A DNA stretch of 5,799 nt from Kiritimatiellia bacterium (lineage in GTDB: Bacteria; Verrucomicrobiota; Kiritimatiellia; RFP12; UBA1067), in assembly GCA_017430155.1 (NCBI GenBank), contig JAFRNO010000273.1, forward strand, positions 1 through 5,799. Direction: 5' to 3'. Positions within the stretch are counted from its first letter, which is position 1, and every line of letters begins with the position of its first letter. Made by a program: the position numbers and the translations under genes. The notes beneath the pieces were generated by a model. The model did no database searches. It was not told where the DNA came from and saw only the letters and a program-made list of their open reading frames with translations. Shown here in pieces: positions 1 through 5,799 of this stretch.

Positions 1-1
1 C

Positions 2-190
2 GGGTTCAAGGGGCGCTACCGCCTCACCTGGCGGCGTGCCGACGGCACGACCGAAACCCGCGAGCTGAACCTCGAACGCGGAAAAACGGCGTTGGCGTTC
101 GGGCCGTGTTTGTGCTATAATTGCGTCAATCCGCAAAGTCAAAAAGGAAGTTTGCCATGGCACGGACGCTTAAATTGTTCATCAGCATAG
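2..190 (+). CDS. 3' tail of an unidentified protein (partial, runs off the left edge)
   Basis: The frame starting at base 2 is open to a TAG at 188-190. Its first 30 or so codons have the strong G/C third-position bias of the other genes here and read as an ordinary beta-strand-like protein tail (GRYRLTWRRADGTTETREL, then LNLERGKTALAF). The other two forward frames stop at 66-68 and 118-120 and lack that bias. Alternating hydrophobic and polar residues with a DG turn suggest a C-terminal beta-sandwich, as at the end of many glycoside hydrolases, but no family can be named from this fragment. After about base 100 the translation (PCLCYNCVNPQ...) no longer looks protein-like, because it crosses a promoter and ribosome binding site. 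The frame nevertheless has no stop until 34 bases inside the next gene. Either the gene really overlaps, or its true stop was lost by a frameshift or mis-join. Confidence 0.5.
   Translation, partial: GFKGRYRLTWRRADGTTETRELNLERGKTALAFGPCLCYNCVNPQSQKGSLPWHGRLNCSSA
92..121 (+). promoter_or_regulatory. sigma70-like promoter with extended -10
   Basis: TTGGCG at 92-97 is a fair -35 match (TTG plus three deviations from TTGACA). It is followed by 18 bases and a perfect TATAAT at 116-121. The -10 is preceded by TGC at 113-115, giving the extended -10 pattern TGnTATAAT. Transcription should begin near 128, leaving a leader of about 29 bases before the ATG at 157. It is the only strong promoter-like sequence I could find in the window and should drive the first large secreted protein. 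It lies within the open frame of the upstream gene tail. Confidence 0.75.
144..150 (+). promoter_or_regulatory. Shine-Dalgarno that sets the start at 157
   Basis: AAGGAAG sits six bases upstream of ATG 157-159. An in-frame TTG at 121 would add twelve residues, but it overlaps the last base of the TATAAT box, lies upstream of the expected transcript start, and has no Shine-Dalgarno. The ATG also places a textbook signal peptide at the N-terminus. Confidence 0.75.
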
Positions 191-2979
191 CCTTCTCGCT
201 CGCCGCGCTGGCCCTGCAGGTCGCGTCCGCCGAGACGTGGTACTGGAGCCCGAAAACGAAATCGGGCAATTACTACTATTGGAACGCGAACAACTGGACG
301 AACGCCGCCGGCACGGTGGGGAAGCCGGCGTTGGGAGACACGGCGGTGCTCGGCCGGGGGACGGCGACGGATTATGCCTATCAAGTCTGCAACAGTGCGG
401 TCGGCAATGCGCTCCACGAGGTGCGTTTCGAGGGAAACAAGGTCATCTCCATGAATCAGGGGCTTTTGTGCCTGCAAGGGGGCGGCGGCGGACTGCAGTA
501 CATGCATAGTTCAAACTGCGGGGGCAACTGGATGGGCTTAAGAATCGTGGGCAGCGGCGAGGTGCCGATCAATATCGACAAGAGCAGCGCGACATACGCT
601 CTTCAGGGACAGATGACGATCACGAGCGGCAGCAATGCCACGCTCATCAAGACGGGCGCCGGCAAGTTCGTCTGCTTCAACGAGGCAGGGGGGCGGGACT
701 ACACGATTCCGGTCACGCTCATCCGCAAGGGTTCGTTCGACATCACGACGACAAAGTCGGTGAGTGGCGTTACCCTCGCGTTCGACGGGGACGACGCATC
801 GCAGCTCATCTGCTTCAGCTCTTACAATGCGAACCACGACCTTGATCTGGTTCTGAACAACATCGGATTCTACGAGACGAACGGCGTGAACAACGCCGCG
901 CACGGTTTCTCGTCGCCGAAGGACAAGCAGGTGAAGTTCACGGGTACGCCCAAGCAGAACCCCACCGTGTTCTCCGGCACGTTCTACAGCAAGGCGGGCC
1001 TCAACTGGTCGCCCGGTTCGGCGGACTACGTGTTCGTGTGCTCCAACGCCGTCTCCGCCACGACCGGCCAGATGATCGTGGGGAAGGGGACGGTGAAGCT
1101 CGTGACGGGTGCATCGTTCACCGCGCTCTCCAAGTTGACCATCTCCGCCGGTGCGACGTTCGAGGTGGAGGAGGGCGCTGGCGCGCTATTCCACGCGGAC
1201 ACGCTGGCGCTGGCAAACGCCACGGCGAAGGTCAAGGTGGGTACGGGCGTTTCGCTCGAGATGAGCGCGGCCACGCTGAACGGTAACGCCCTGCCGCGCG
1301 GCACGTACTCGTCTGACGGCGCGAACGACACGCGCCGGGCGGCGTGGATCGACGGCGCGGGCACGGTCGTCGTTGTCAACGGCCCCGACAACATCGACAC
1401 GTGGAGCGGCGCGGGCGCGGACAACCTCACGTCCACGGATGCCAACTGGGAGAGCGGATCGGCGCCGGACGTGACGGCGGGCGACCTGCTGGCGACGTTC
1501 GCGACGGGCGGCGCGGCGGCGGAGCTTCCGGCGGGCACGGCGGCGGCGTTCGCTGGCCTCGTGCTGGACAGCGCGAACCTTGGCGGCAGTTCGTTCGCGT
1601 TCACGGCGGGCAGCGGCGCGACGGCGGAGATTGGCGGAAGCGGCATTTCGGTTCCGGCCGCGGCGGCGGCGACCACGTGGACGATGGGCTGGCCGCTCAC
1701 GGTGACGGGCGATGCGCAGGCGTGGACCATCGGCTCGAACAACACGCTGAAGATCAACGCGCCGTGGGGGGGCGATCAGAACATCACGCTGACGAGTGAC
1801 GGCACGTTGGAGCTGAACGCCGCCAGCACGCATTCGGGCGCGCTCGAGCTTAATTCCGGCACGGTGAAGGTGACGGCGACCGACGGGCTCGGCACGTCCG
1901 CACGCACGGTGAACTTCCACGACGACACCGCCAAGCTCAGCTTCGCTGGCGACATCACGATCTCCTCGCCGCTGAACGGCACGTGGGCGAAGGCTGACAG
2001 CCTGGCGAACGGCATCAAGGTGCTGGCCGGGGCGAATGTCGTCTTCGACGGAAAGTTGACGTATTTCAGCCAGGCCGGCCTGGACCTGGCGGCGGGCTCC
2101 ACGGCAACCTTCAGGCGTGGCCTGCAGGTGCTCAGCAACGGCATGGAGGGCTTTTTGCAGTTCACCGGCAACGGTACGGCGATCATCACGAACACGGCGA
2201 TGTACATCGGGCAGCGGACGACGTCGATAAACGGATCCACCATGACGCTGGACCTTCGCGTGGCCGACAACAACCTCACCGGCGCGACTCGCTACTGGGC
2301 GATATTCCCGTCCGCCACCGTCGTGACGCGCGTGGCGAATGCGATCAGCACGGGCAACAGCGTCGCCTTCGGCAACGGCGGCACATTCGACCTGGACGGC
2401 CACAACCAGTCCTTGAAGCTTTTTCACGGTCTGGAGGGATCGACGGTGACGAGCGCGCGCCCTGCCACGCTCACGCTGGCCTGCAACGGCAACAACGAAT
2501 CGTACAACCAGGGAAGCCCCTACAACGACACGAACCGCGTCAACCAGGCCGTGTTCACGGGACATGTGAGCCTGGCGAAGAACGGCGGGTACCCGCACAA
2601 CCTCGGCGCGACCAGCTCGTCCACGGGCACGTTGAAGGTGACGGCGGGCATCCTCACGCTGTCCGGCTCGTGGCCGAACTGCACGAACGTGGTCGTCTCG
2701 GGCGGCACGTTCGCGGTGAAGAACGCGAACGCCTTCGGCGACAATCTCCGCGCCTCGGGCGAGAAGCCGAAGGTCGTGTTCAACGTGGCCGCGAGCGGCG
2801 CGACGCTCAATCTGAACTATTCGGGGATGATCGACTGCGCGGAGATCCGCGTGGGCGGCGAGAAGGTGTTCGGCAAGTTCGGCGCGGTCGGCAGCGGCGC
2901 GGAGAACGAGCGCAGCTGGATCACCGGCCCGGGCTTCATCCGCGCCCTGCCAGGCGGAACCGTCTTCATCTTCCGCTAA
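157..2979 (+). CDS. Large secreted beta-strand-repeat (PATR-type) protein with two passenger modules
   Basis: This gene encodes 940 residues. Residues 1-25 form a Sec signal peptide (basic MARTLK, hydrophobic core, cleavage after VASA). The mature protein has two modules that open and close alike. Module 1 opens at about W28 with NW at 46-47 and closes at 378-408 (RGTYSS...AAWIDGAGTVVVV). Module 2 opens at W416 with NW at 430-431 and closes at 901-928 (GEKVFGKFG...RSWITGPGFI). PATR-like repeats are visible at about 162-196 (TLIKTGAGKF start) and 543-579 (DGTLEL...LNSGTVKV), with a weaker one near 823-860. Such sequences are expected to fold as a right-handed beta-helix or stacked beta-strand fibre outside the cytoplasm. 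Module 1 contains Cys at 78, 105, 121, 173, 219 and 295; module 2 has three (776, 842, 894). I see no catalytic motif, C-terminal beta-barrel, LPXTG or PEP-CTERM segment; the chain ends VFIFR. The family assignment is fairly firm, but the specific role (adhesion, surface layer, glycan contact) is unknown. Confidence 0.85.
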   Translation: MARTLKLFISIAFSLAALALQVASAETWYWSPKTKSGNYYYWNANNWTNAAGTVGKPALGDTAVLGRGTATDYAYQVCNSAVGNALHEVRFEGNKVISMNQGLLCLQGGGGGLQYMHSSNCGGNWMGLRIVGSGEVPINIDKSSATYALQGQMTITSGSNATLIKTGAGKFVCFNEAGGRDYTIPVTLIRKGSFDITTTKSVSGVTLAFDGDDASQLICFSSYNANHDLDLVLNNIGFYETNGVNNAAHGFSSPKDKQVKFTGTPKQNPTVFSGTFYSKAGLNWSPGSADYVFVCSNAVSATTGQMIVGKGTVKLVTGASFTALSKLTISAGATFEVEEGAGALFHADTLALANATAKVKVGTGVSLEMSAATLNGNALPRGTYSSDGANDTRRAAWIDGAGTVVVVNGPDNIDTWSGAGADNLTSTDANWESGSAPDVTAGDLLATFATGGAAAELPAGTAAAFAGLVLDSANLGGSSFAFTAGSGATAEIGGSGISVPAAAAATTWTMGWPLTVTGDAQAWTIGSNNTLKINAPWGGDQNITLTSDGTLELNAASTHSGALELNSGTVKVTATDGLGTSARTVNFHDDTAKLSFAGDITISSPLNGTWAKADSLANGIKVLAGANVVFDGKLTYFSQAGLDLAAGSTATFRRGLQVLSNGMEGFLQFTGNGTAIITNTAMYIGQRTTSINGSTMTLDLRVADNNLTGATRYWAIFPSATVVTRVANAISTGNSVAFGNGGTFDLDGHNQSLKLFHGLEGSTVTSARPATLTLACNGNNESYNQGSPYNDTNRVNQAVFTGHVSLAKNGGYPHNLGATSSSTGTLKVTAGILTLSGSWPNCTNVVVSGGTFAVKNANAFGDNLRASGEKPKVVFNVAASGATLNLNYSGMIDCAEIRVGGEKVFGKFGAVGSGAENERSWITGPGFIRALPGGTVFIFR

Positions 2980-3019
2980 ATTGAGCCAGTTGCAAAACCC
3001 CTTGGAGAACGTTTCTATG

Positions 3020-3091
3020 AACCACGGAATACACGGAATACACAGAAAAACGCATGTGATTGGGAATTATGGTTCCGTGTATTCAGTGGTT
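3020..3091. repeat. 72-base imperfect palindrome with tandem CACGGAATA 9-mers
   Basis: The arms 3020-3039 and 3072-3091 can pair over 20 positions with 18 Watson-Crick pairs, one G-A mismatch (3026/3085) and one terminal G-U (3039/3072), around a loop of about 32 bases. The left arm carries a tandem 9-mer: CACGGAATA at 3023-3031 and again at 3032-3040, then a degenerate CACAGAAAA at 3041-3049. The region is much more A/T-rich than the flanking genes. Elements of the CACGGAATACACGGAA type are, to my knowledge, dispersed in intergenic regions of many unrelated bacteria, including PVC-group genomes, and I would treat this as one copy of such a REP/MITE-like family. There is no transposase. If transcription reads through from the first gene, the RNA would fold into a long hairpin ending 21 bases before the next Shine-Dalgarno. 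Confidence 0.75.
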
Positions 3092-3112
3092 TTGAAATTA
3101 CCTCAGTTGTGA

Positions 3113-3120
3113 AAAGGAGG
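3113..3120 (+). promoter_or_regulatory. Strong Shine-Dalgarno that sets the start at 3130
   Basis: AAAGGAGG is a near-perfect anti-16S match nine bases before ATG 3130-3132. An in-frame GTG at 3109 lies upstream of this site and has no Shine-Dalgarno of its own, so it is not the start. No convincing promoter is visible between 2980 and 3112. The gene is either read through from the promoter at 92-121 or uses a promoter I cannot recognise. Confidence 0.8.
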
Positions 3121-3129
3121 AACACAAGC

Positions 3130-5640
3130 ATGAAGAGACTGGTGTTGATGGCGGCGGTGGCCGCGGGCGTTGCGGGCCTTGCCAAGGACCTGGTCTGGAA
3201 CGGCGGCGCGGGCGGTACGTGGAGCGATACGGCCGAGGTGTGGCTGGACGGCGCGACGCCGTGCGCGTGGGAGGACGGCGCGACGGCCGTGTTCTCCGGC
3301 AGCGGGCTGGTGGCGGTGAGCGGCGAGATCAAGGCCGGCGGCATCCGCTTCACCAGCACGGGCACGGCGCTCGTGGGCGCGGGGCTGATTCACCTCGACG
3401 GCGCGGTGGACGCGGCGGCGGGCACCTCCAACTCCATCTCCACGCGCCTCTACGCCGATCCCGCGATGTCCAAGACCGGCGACGGCACGGTGGCGCTCGC
3501 CTACACGCGCGGCGCGTTCGCGATCAACGCGGGCACGGTCTACGCCGGCGGCTTCAACATGCTCAACACGGACGTCACCGTGGCCCAAGGCGCCACCCTC
3601 AAGCGGGCGAGCGGCGGCGACAAGGCCTCGAACCTGATCTCGAACGGCTCCTTCGAGACGCCCTACTACAACGGCTACCGCTACGTGAACAACAGCACCA
3701 TCCCGACGGGCTGGACGCGCGGGAGCGCGAACTACGTGGTCCACTGCAACACCAACGCGCAGAAATCCACCTGGGGCAACGCGCTGCCCACGGTGCCGGA
3801 CGGGGCCATGATCCTGGTCGTGCAGATGAACGGCGAGATTTCGCAGACGGTCACCGTGCCGTCGGACGGTTTCTACGACCTTTCCTTCTACATGTACAGG
3901 CGCGCGAACTACAACTCGCACCAGCTGTACCTGTTCATGGACGGACACTTCTGGCAACCGTTCTACGACTCGCTCCATTCCAGCCAGATGATGAGCAACA
4001 TGGTGGACACCGGCGCAATCTGGCTGTCGGCCGGCCCGCACACGATCACGATCGCCGGCGAAGGTTTCTGGGGCGACACGAGCACGTTCATCGACGATCT
4101 CGTGTTCGCCGCGCCGGCGCTTGCGGACGCGGCCTCGATCCCATACTCCGCCGGCGTGGTGGTGGACGTGGCGAGCGGCGAGCAGACGTTTGCGGATACC
4201 TATTCCTTGACGACCGACGCCCACGGCTACCGCCGTTTCGCGAAGACGGGCGCGGGCAGGGCCGTGTTCACGCAGGACCTCGCCATCGGCGCCACGACCA
4301 TCTACGACGTCGAAGGCGAGGCCGAGTACGCCGGCACGCTCACCGGCACGTCCGCCTTGCACAAGCGCGGCACGGGCGCGCTCACGCTCACCACGCCGGG
4401 CACGCCGACCTTCCGGCTGGAAAACGGCAGCCTGCGGGTGAAGAACTTCACTTCGTCCATGACCGTGGCCTATCGCGTGGACATGGGCGTGACGGCCGGC
4501 TTCTATCCCGGTCTCGCCTCCGGCGACGCGACGATCGGCAGCCTCAACTTCGCGGGCAACGGCACATGCGCGCTCGGCACGCTGGGCGACGGCCACGTGC
4601 TCACCGTCACGTCGGGCGCCGAGATCTACGCGTCGACCGTCATCTTCGACGTGGGCGCGAACGACACGATCCGCTTCGGCAGCCTCCGCGCCCAGCTCGT
4701 CGGCAACAACAGGGAGTTCGTGGACTCAACGATCATCAAGACCGGCCCGGGCACGCTGGAGCTGACAACGGTCCCCACCTGCTACGCGCCGACGGGCTTC
4801 ACGGTGCGCGAGGGCACGCTGATGGTTGACTTCAAAGACACGTTATATCCTTTCTCATACACCCCCGCCGGGAAGCCGGAGGTGAGCACCAACACGTACG
4901 GGATCCTGCGCAGGGCGGACATCCCGCTCGTGCTGGGCGACCGCAACTCGCCCGCCACGGCGGCGGTGGCGCTCAGCCTCAACTATGACGGATTCACGAG
5001 TCCGCGCCCGATCCAGGCGAACGCCCAGCCCGCCTCCGTGACGCTCAACGTGGCGACCGGCGCCGTGGCGCTCGCGGGCGCACTCACGGTGAACCGCGCG
5101 CAGCTGAACCTGACCGGCGCGGCGGGGACGACCCTCTCGCTCGGCGACGTGGCGGCGGGCACGGGCGCGACGACGCTGGCGCTCGACGCCAACCTGTCGC
5201 TCTGCCTCGACGGCACGGTGAGCGCGGGCGTGTCGTTGGATGCGCCTGCCGCCGCCGGAATCAACGTGAAGGGACACGCCGTCGGCACCGCCACGCTCGC
5301 GAACCTGACGCTCGGCGGCAACGCCACATTTGAATTCGGCTCCGACGGAAACGACGCGCTGGCCGTCGCCGGTACGTTCACGCTCGGCACAACGGCGATT
5401 TCGCTCCTCGACGCGCTGGACGGCAGCGACTTCCACGTGCCCGGCAGCTACGTGCTGGCGACATACGGCACCTTCAGCGGCAACGTCGCCAACCTTTCGG
5501 TGGCGAACCCCGTCGCCGGATACGTCTACTCGTTCGCGGCGGAGAACGGACAGCTGACGCTGACGATCGGCACCGAGGAGTCGAATCCCGTCTACACGTG
5601 GACCGGCAGCGCGTCGGGCAACTGGACGGACGCGGGATAG
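3130..5640 (+). CDS. Secreted beta-strand-repeat (PATR-type) protein with embedded lectin-like domain; 3' end probably truncated
   Basis: The readable frame has 836 codons. Residues 1-18 are a short signal peptide (MKRLV, an Ala/Val core, cleavage near GLA/KD). The passenger module opens with W23-W31-W38 spacing (LVWNGGAGGTWSD). PATR-like repeats lie at about 113-141 (SKTGDGTVAL), 370-395 (AKTGAGRAVF), 410-440 (HKRGTGALTL) and 533-568 (IKTGPGTLEL). Between the first and second sits a different domain, residues 168-328: NLISNGSFE, a GW, QMNGEISQTVTVP, then FYDLSF and a closing FIDDLVF. This is the layout of DUF642/CBM-like jelly-roll domains that bind carbohydrate. Residues 770-813 (GSYVLATYGTFSG to GQLTLTIG) look like a module end. 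A second module begins at 823 (TWTGSASGNWTDAG) but hits TAG after only 14 residues. In the preceding gene the matching second module is about 525 residues long, so a large C-terminal part is probably missing. No anchor or barrel is present. Confidence 0.8.
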   Translation: MKRLVLMAAVAAGVAGLAKDLVWNGGAGGTWSDTAEVWLDGATPCAWEDGATAVFSGSGLVAVSGEIKAGGIRFTSTGTALVGAGLIHLDGAVDAAAGTSNSISTRLYADPAMSKTGDGTVALAYTRGAFAINAGTVYAGGFNMLNTDVTVAQGATLKRASGGDKASNLISNGSFETPYYNGYRYVNNSTIPTGWTRGSANYVVHCNTNAQKSTWGNALPTVPDGAMILVVQMNGEISQTVTVPSDGFYDLSFYMYRRANYNSHQLYLFMDGHFWQPFYDSLHSSQMMSNMVDTGAIWLSAGPHTITIAGEGFWGDTSTFIDDLVFAAPALADAASIPYSAGVVVDVASGEQTFADTYSLTTDAHGYRRFAKTGAGRAVFTQDLAIGATTIYDVEGEAEYAGTLTGTSALHKRGTGALTLTTPGTPTFRLENGSLRVKNFTSSMTVAYRVDMGVTAGFYPGLASGDATIGSLNFAGNGTCALGTLGDGHVLTVTSGAEIYASTVIFDVGANDTIRFGSLRAQLVGNNREFVDSTIIKTGPGTLELTTVPTCYAPTGFTVREGTLMVDFKDTLYPFSYTPAGKPEVSTNTYGILRRADIPLVLGDRNSPATAAVALSLNYDGFTSPRPIQANAQPASVTLNVATGAVALAGALTVNRAQLNLTGAAGTTLSLGDVAAGTGATTLALDANLSLCLDGTVSAGVSLDAPAAAGINVKGHAVGTATLANLTLGGNATFEFGSDGNDALAVAGTFTLGTTAISLLDALDGSDFHVPGSYVLATYGTFSGNVANLSVANPVAGYVYSFAAENGQLTLTIGTEESNPVYTWTGSASGNWTDAG
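3631..4113 (+). other. Domain: DUF642/CBM-like jelly-roll inside the second repeat protein
   Basis: Residues 168-328 of the protein starting at 3130. The segment has the usual order of landmarks: N-G-S-F-E at 172-176 followed by a P-x-G-W turn, an S-Q-T-V strand, a G-x-Y-x-L-S-F strand, a YRRAN segment, a L-x-x-x-M-D-G strand, an A-G-x-H-T-I-T-I strand and a closing F-I-D-D-L strand. It is richer in Tyr, Asn, His and Met than the surrounding Ala/Gly/Thr passenger sequence, consistent with a globular, ligand-binding fold inserted in a fibrous protein. The exact family (DUF642, CBM4/9-like or another galactose-binding-like fold) cannot be settled by eye. Confidence 0.6.
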
Positions 5641-5799
5641 CCGAGGTCGCCGTTCCAGTGGCCCGCGAGCTTGATCTCGTTCTTCACGTCCCACGTGCGC
5701 CCCTGGTCGTCGCTCAGGCAGGCGAACTCGCCCAGATTGCCCCGGCGACGCCCGTAGACGGAAAGGAGCTTGCCGTCCGCCAGGCGGATGAGGTGCGGC
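5592..5799 (-). CDS. Sialidase/BNR-repeat protein fragment (partial; enters from the right edge, broken at its 3' end)
   Basis: Reading the minus strand from 5798 gives 62 residues that fit the C-terminal part of BNR-type sialidase-like proteins (GH33 or the BNR_2 group). It starts HLIRLADGKLLSVYGRR and has a perfect Asp-box S-x-D-x-G-x-T-W (SDDQGRTW, bases 5714-5691), then DLGYPASVQLPD. In this family the last motif is normally followed by DG and a strand such as T-V-Y-Y. Here it changes after the Asp codon at 5615-5613 to ALPVHV and stops (TAG at 5594-5592), which are antisense codons of the opposite gene. Codons have the expected G/C third-position bias on this strand only. Family proteins are usually exported and cleave or bind sialic acid or other glycans. 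The catalytic residues are outside the window, so activity cannot be judged. The true C-terminus is missing. Confidence 0.75.
   Translation of the reverse strand, partial: PHLIRLADGKLLSVYGRRRGNLGEFACLSDDQGRTWDVKNEIKLAGHWNGDLGYPASVQLPDALPVHV
5612..5637. other. Probable junction: about 26 bases shared by two opposed coding sequences
   Basis: Read on +, these bases give SGNWTDAG, the start of a new passenger module that then stops. Read on -, they give PASVQLPD, the conserved sialidase segment that then degenerates. Sequence to the left fits only the passenger gene and sequence to the right fits only the sialidase. The limits are estimates: the sialidase reading fails at 5612 or lower and the passenger reading fails at 5638 or higher. 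An assembly chimera at a shared k-mer is the simplest explanation; a real microhomology-mediated deletion or inversion is the alternative. Confidence 0.65.

Noticed and set aside
121..159. TTG at 121 as the start of the first large gene
   Set aside because: It overlaps the TATAAT box and would precede the transcript start, whereas ATG 157 has a well-placed AAGGAAG and begins the signal peptide directly.
1186..2598. 470-codon open frame on the minus strand inside the first large gene
   Set aside because: It is Arg/Ala/Val-rich and highly repetitive, has no Shine-Dalgarno, and is antisense to a frame with clear signal peptide and PATR motifs. It is a typical shadow in GC-rich DNA.
2990..3018. 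TTGCAA, 17 bases, TTCTAT as a promoter for the second large gene
   Set aside because: The -10 matches at only three of six positions and there is no extended motif, too weak to list in the absence of transcript data.
3023..3049. Tandem 9-mers as a CRISPR or iteron array
   Set aside because: Units are directly adjacent with no spacers and only two are perfect; no cas or replication gene is nearby.
3020..3093. The intergenic palindrome as a Rho-independent terminator of the first large gene
   Set aside because: The loop is about 32 bases, the stem is A/T-mixed, and only four T follow the right arm before GAAATT, so it lacks the compact GC stem and U-tract. Incidental attenuation is not excluded.
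3015..3365. Minus-strand small protein ending in FFCVFRVFRGS
   Set aside because: The ending is just the translated CACGGAATA repeat and the rest is antisense to the signal peptide and first module of the + strand gene. This is a common source of spurious annotations.
3103..4596. 497-codon open frame on the minus strand inside the second large gene
   Set aside because: It has the same Arg/His-rich shadow character and its end reads through the Shine-Dalgarno region of the real gene; no domain is recognisable.

Overview
The window looks like a GC-rich bacterial genome or metagenome fragment dominated by two large, secreted, low-complexity beta-strand-repeat proteins encoded in tandem on the + strand. 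Their style is Ala/Gly/Thr-rich passenger-like sequence with scattered PATR-type repeats (family of 'autotransporter-associated beta strand repeat' proteins), W...NW module openings, and no recognisable outer-membrane barrel. Together with a sialidase-like neighbour and a CACGGAATA-type dispersed repeat, this is most like Kiritimatiellota or other PVC-superphylum gut bacteria. That taxonomic reading is inference from style only.

Layout: (1) 2-190, the 3' tail of an unidentified + strand gene, entering from the left edge. (2) 92-121, a strong sigma70-like promoter with an extended -10, lying inside that tail, followed by a Shine-Dalgarno at 144-150. (3) 157-2979, a 940-residue secreted beta-strand-repeat protein made of two consecutive passenger modules. 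(4) 2980-3129, a 150-base intergenic gap holding a 72-base imperfect palindrome whose left arm is a tandem 9-mer. (5) 3130-5640, an 836-codon second secreted repeat protein with a DUF642/CBM-like jelly-roll domain embedded near its N-terminus. It ends abruptly just as a second module begins. (6) 5592-5799, a minus-strand fragment with a perfect Asp-box, clearly from a BNR/sialidase-type protein, entering from the right edge and breaking off at the same place.

The most important observation is at about 5612-5637. The + strand passenger motif (SGNWTDAG) and the - strand sialidase motif (GYPASVQLPD) are both read from the same roughly 26 bases, and each protein loses its expected continuation exactly there. 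This is the signature of a join at a short shared sequence, either an assembly chimera or a microhomology-mediated rearrangement. The 3' end of the second large gene and its apparent linkage to the sialidase should therefore not be trusted until read support is checked.

Functionally, the two large genes each have their own signal peptide and Shine-Dalgarno and are probably exported, fibrous, surface or extracellular proteins. The embedded lectin-like domain suggests glycan contact. I see no RNA genes, CRISPR arrays, insertion sequences or defence genes.
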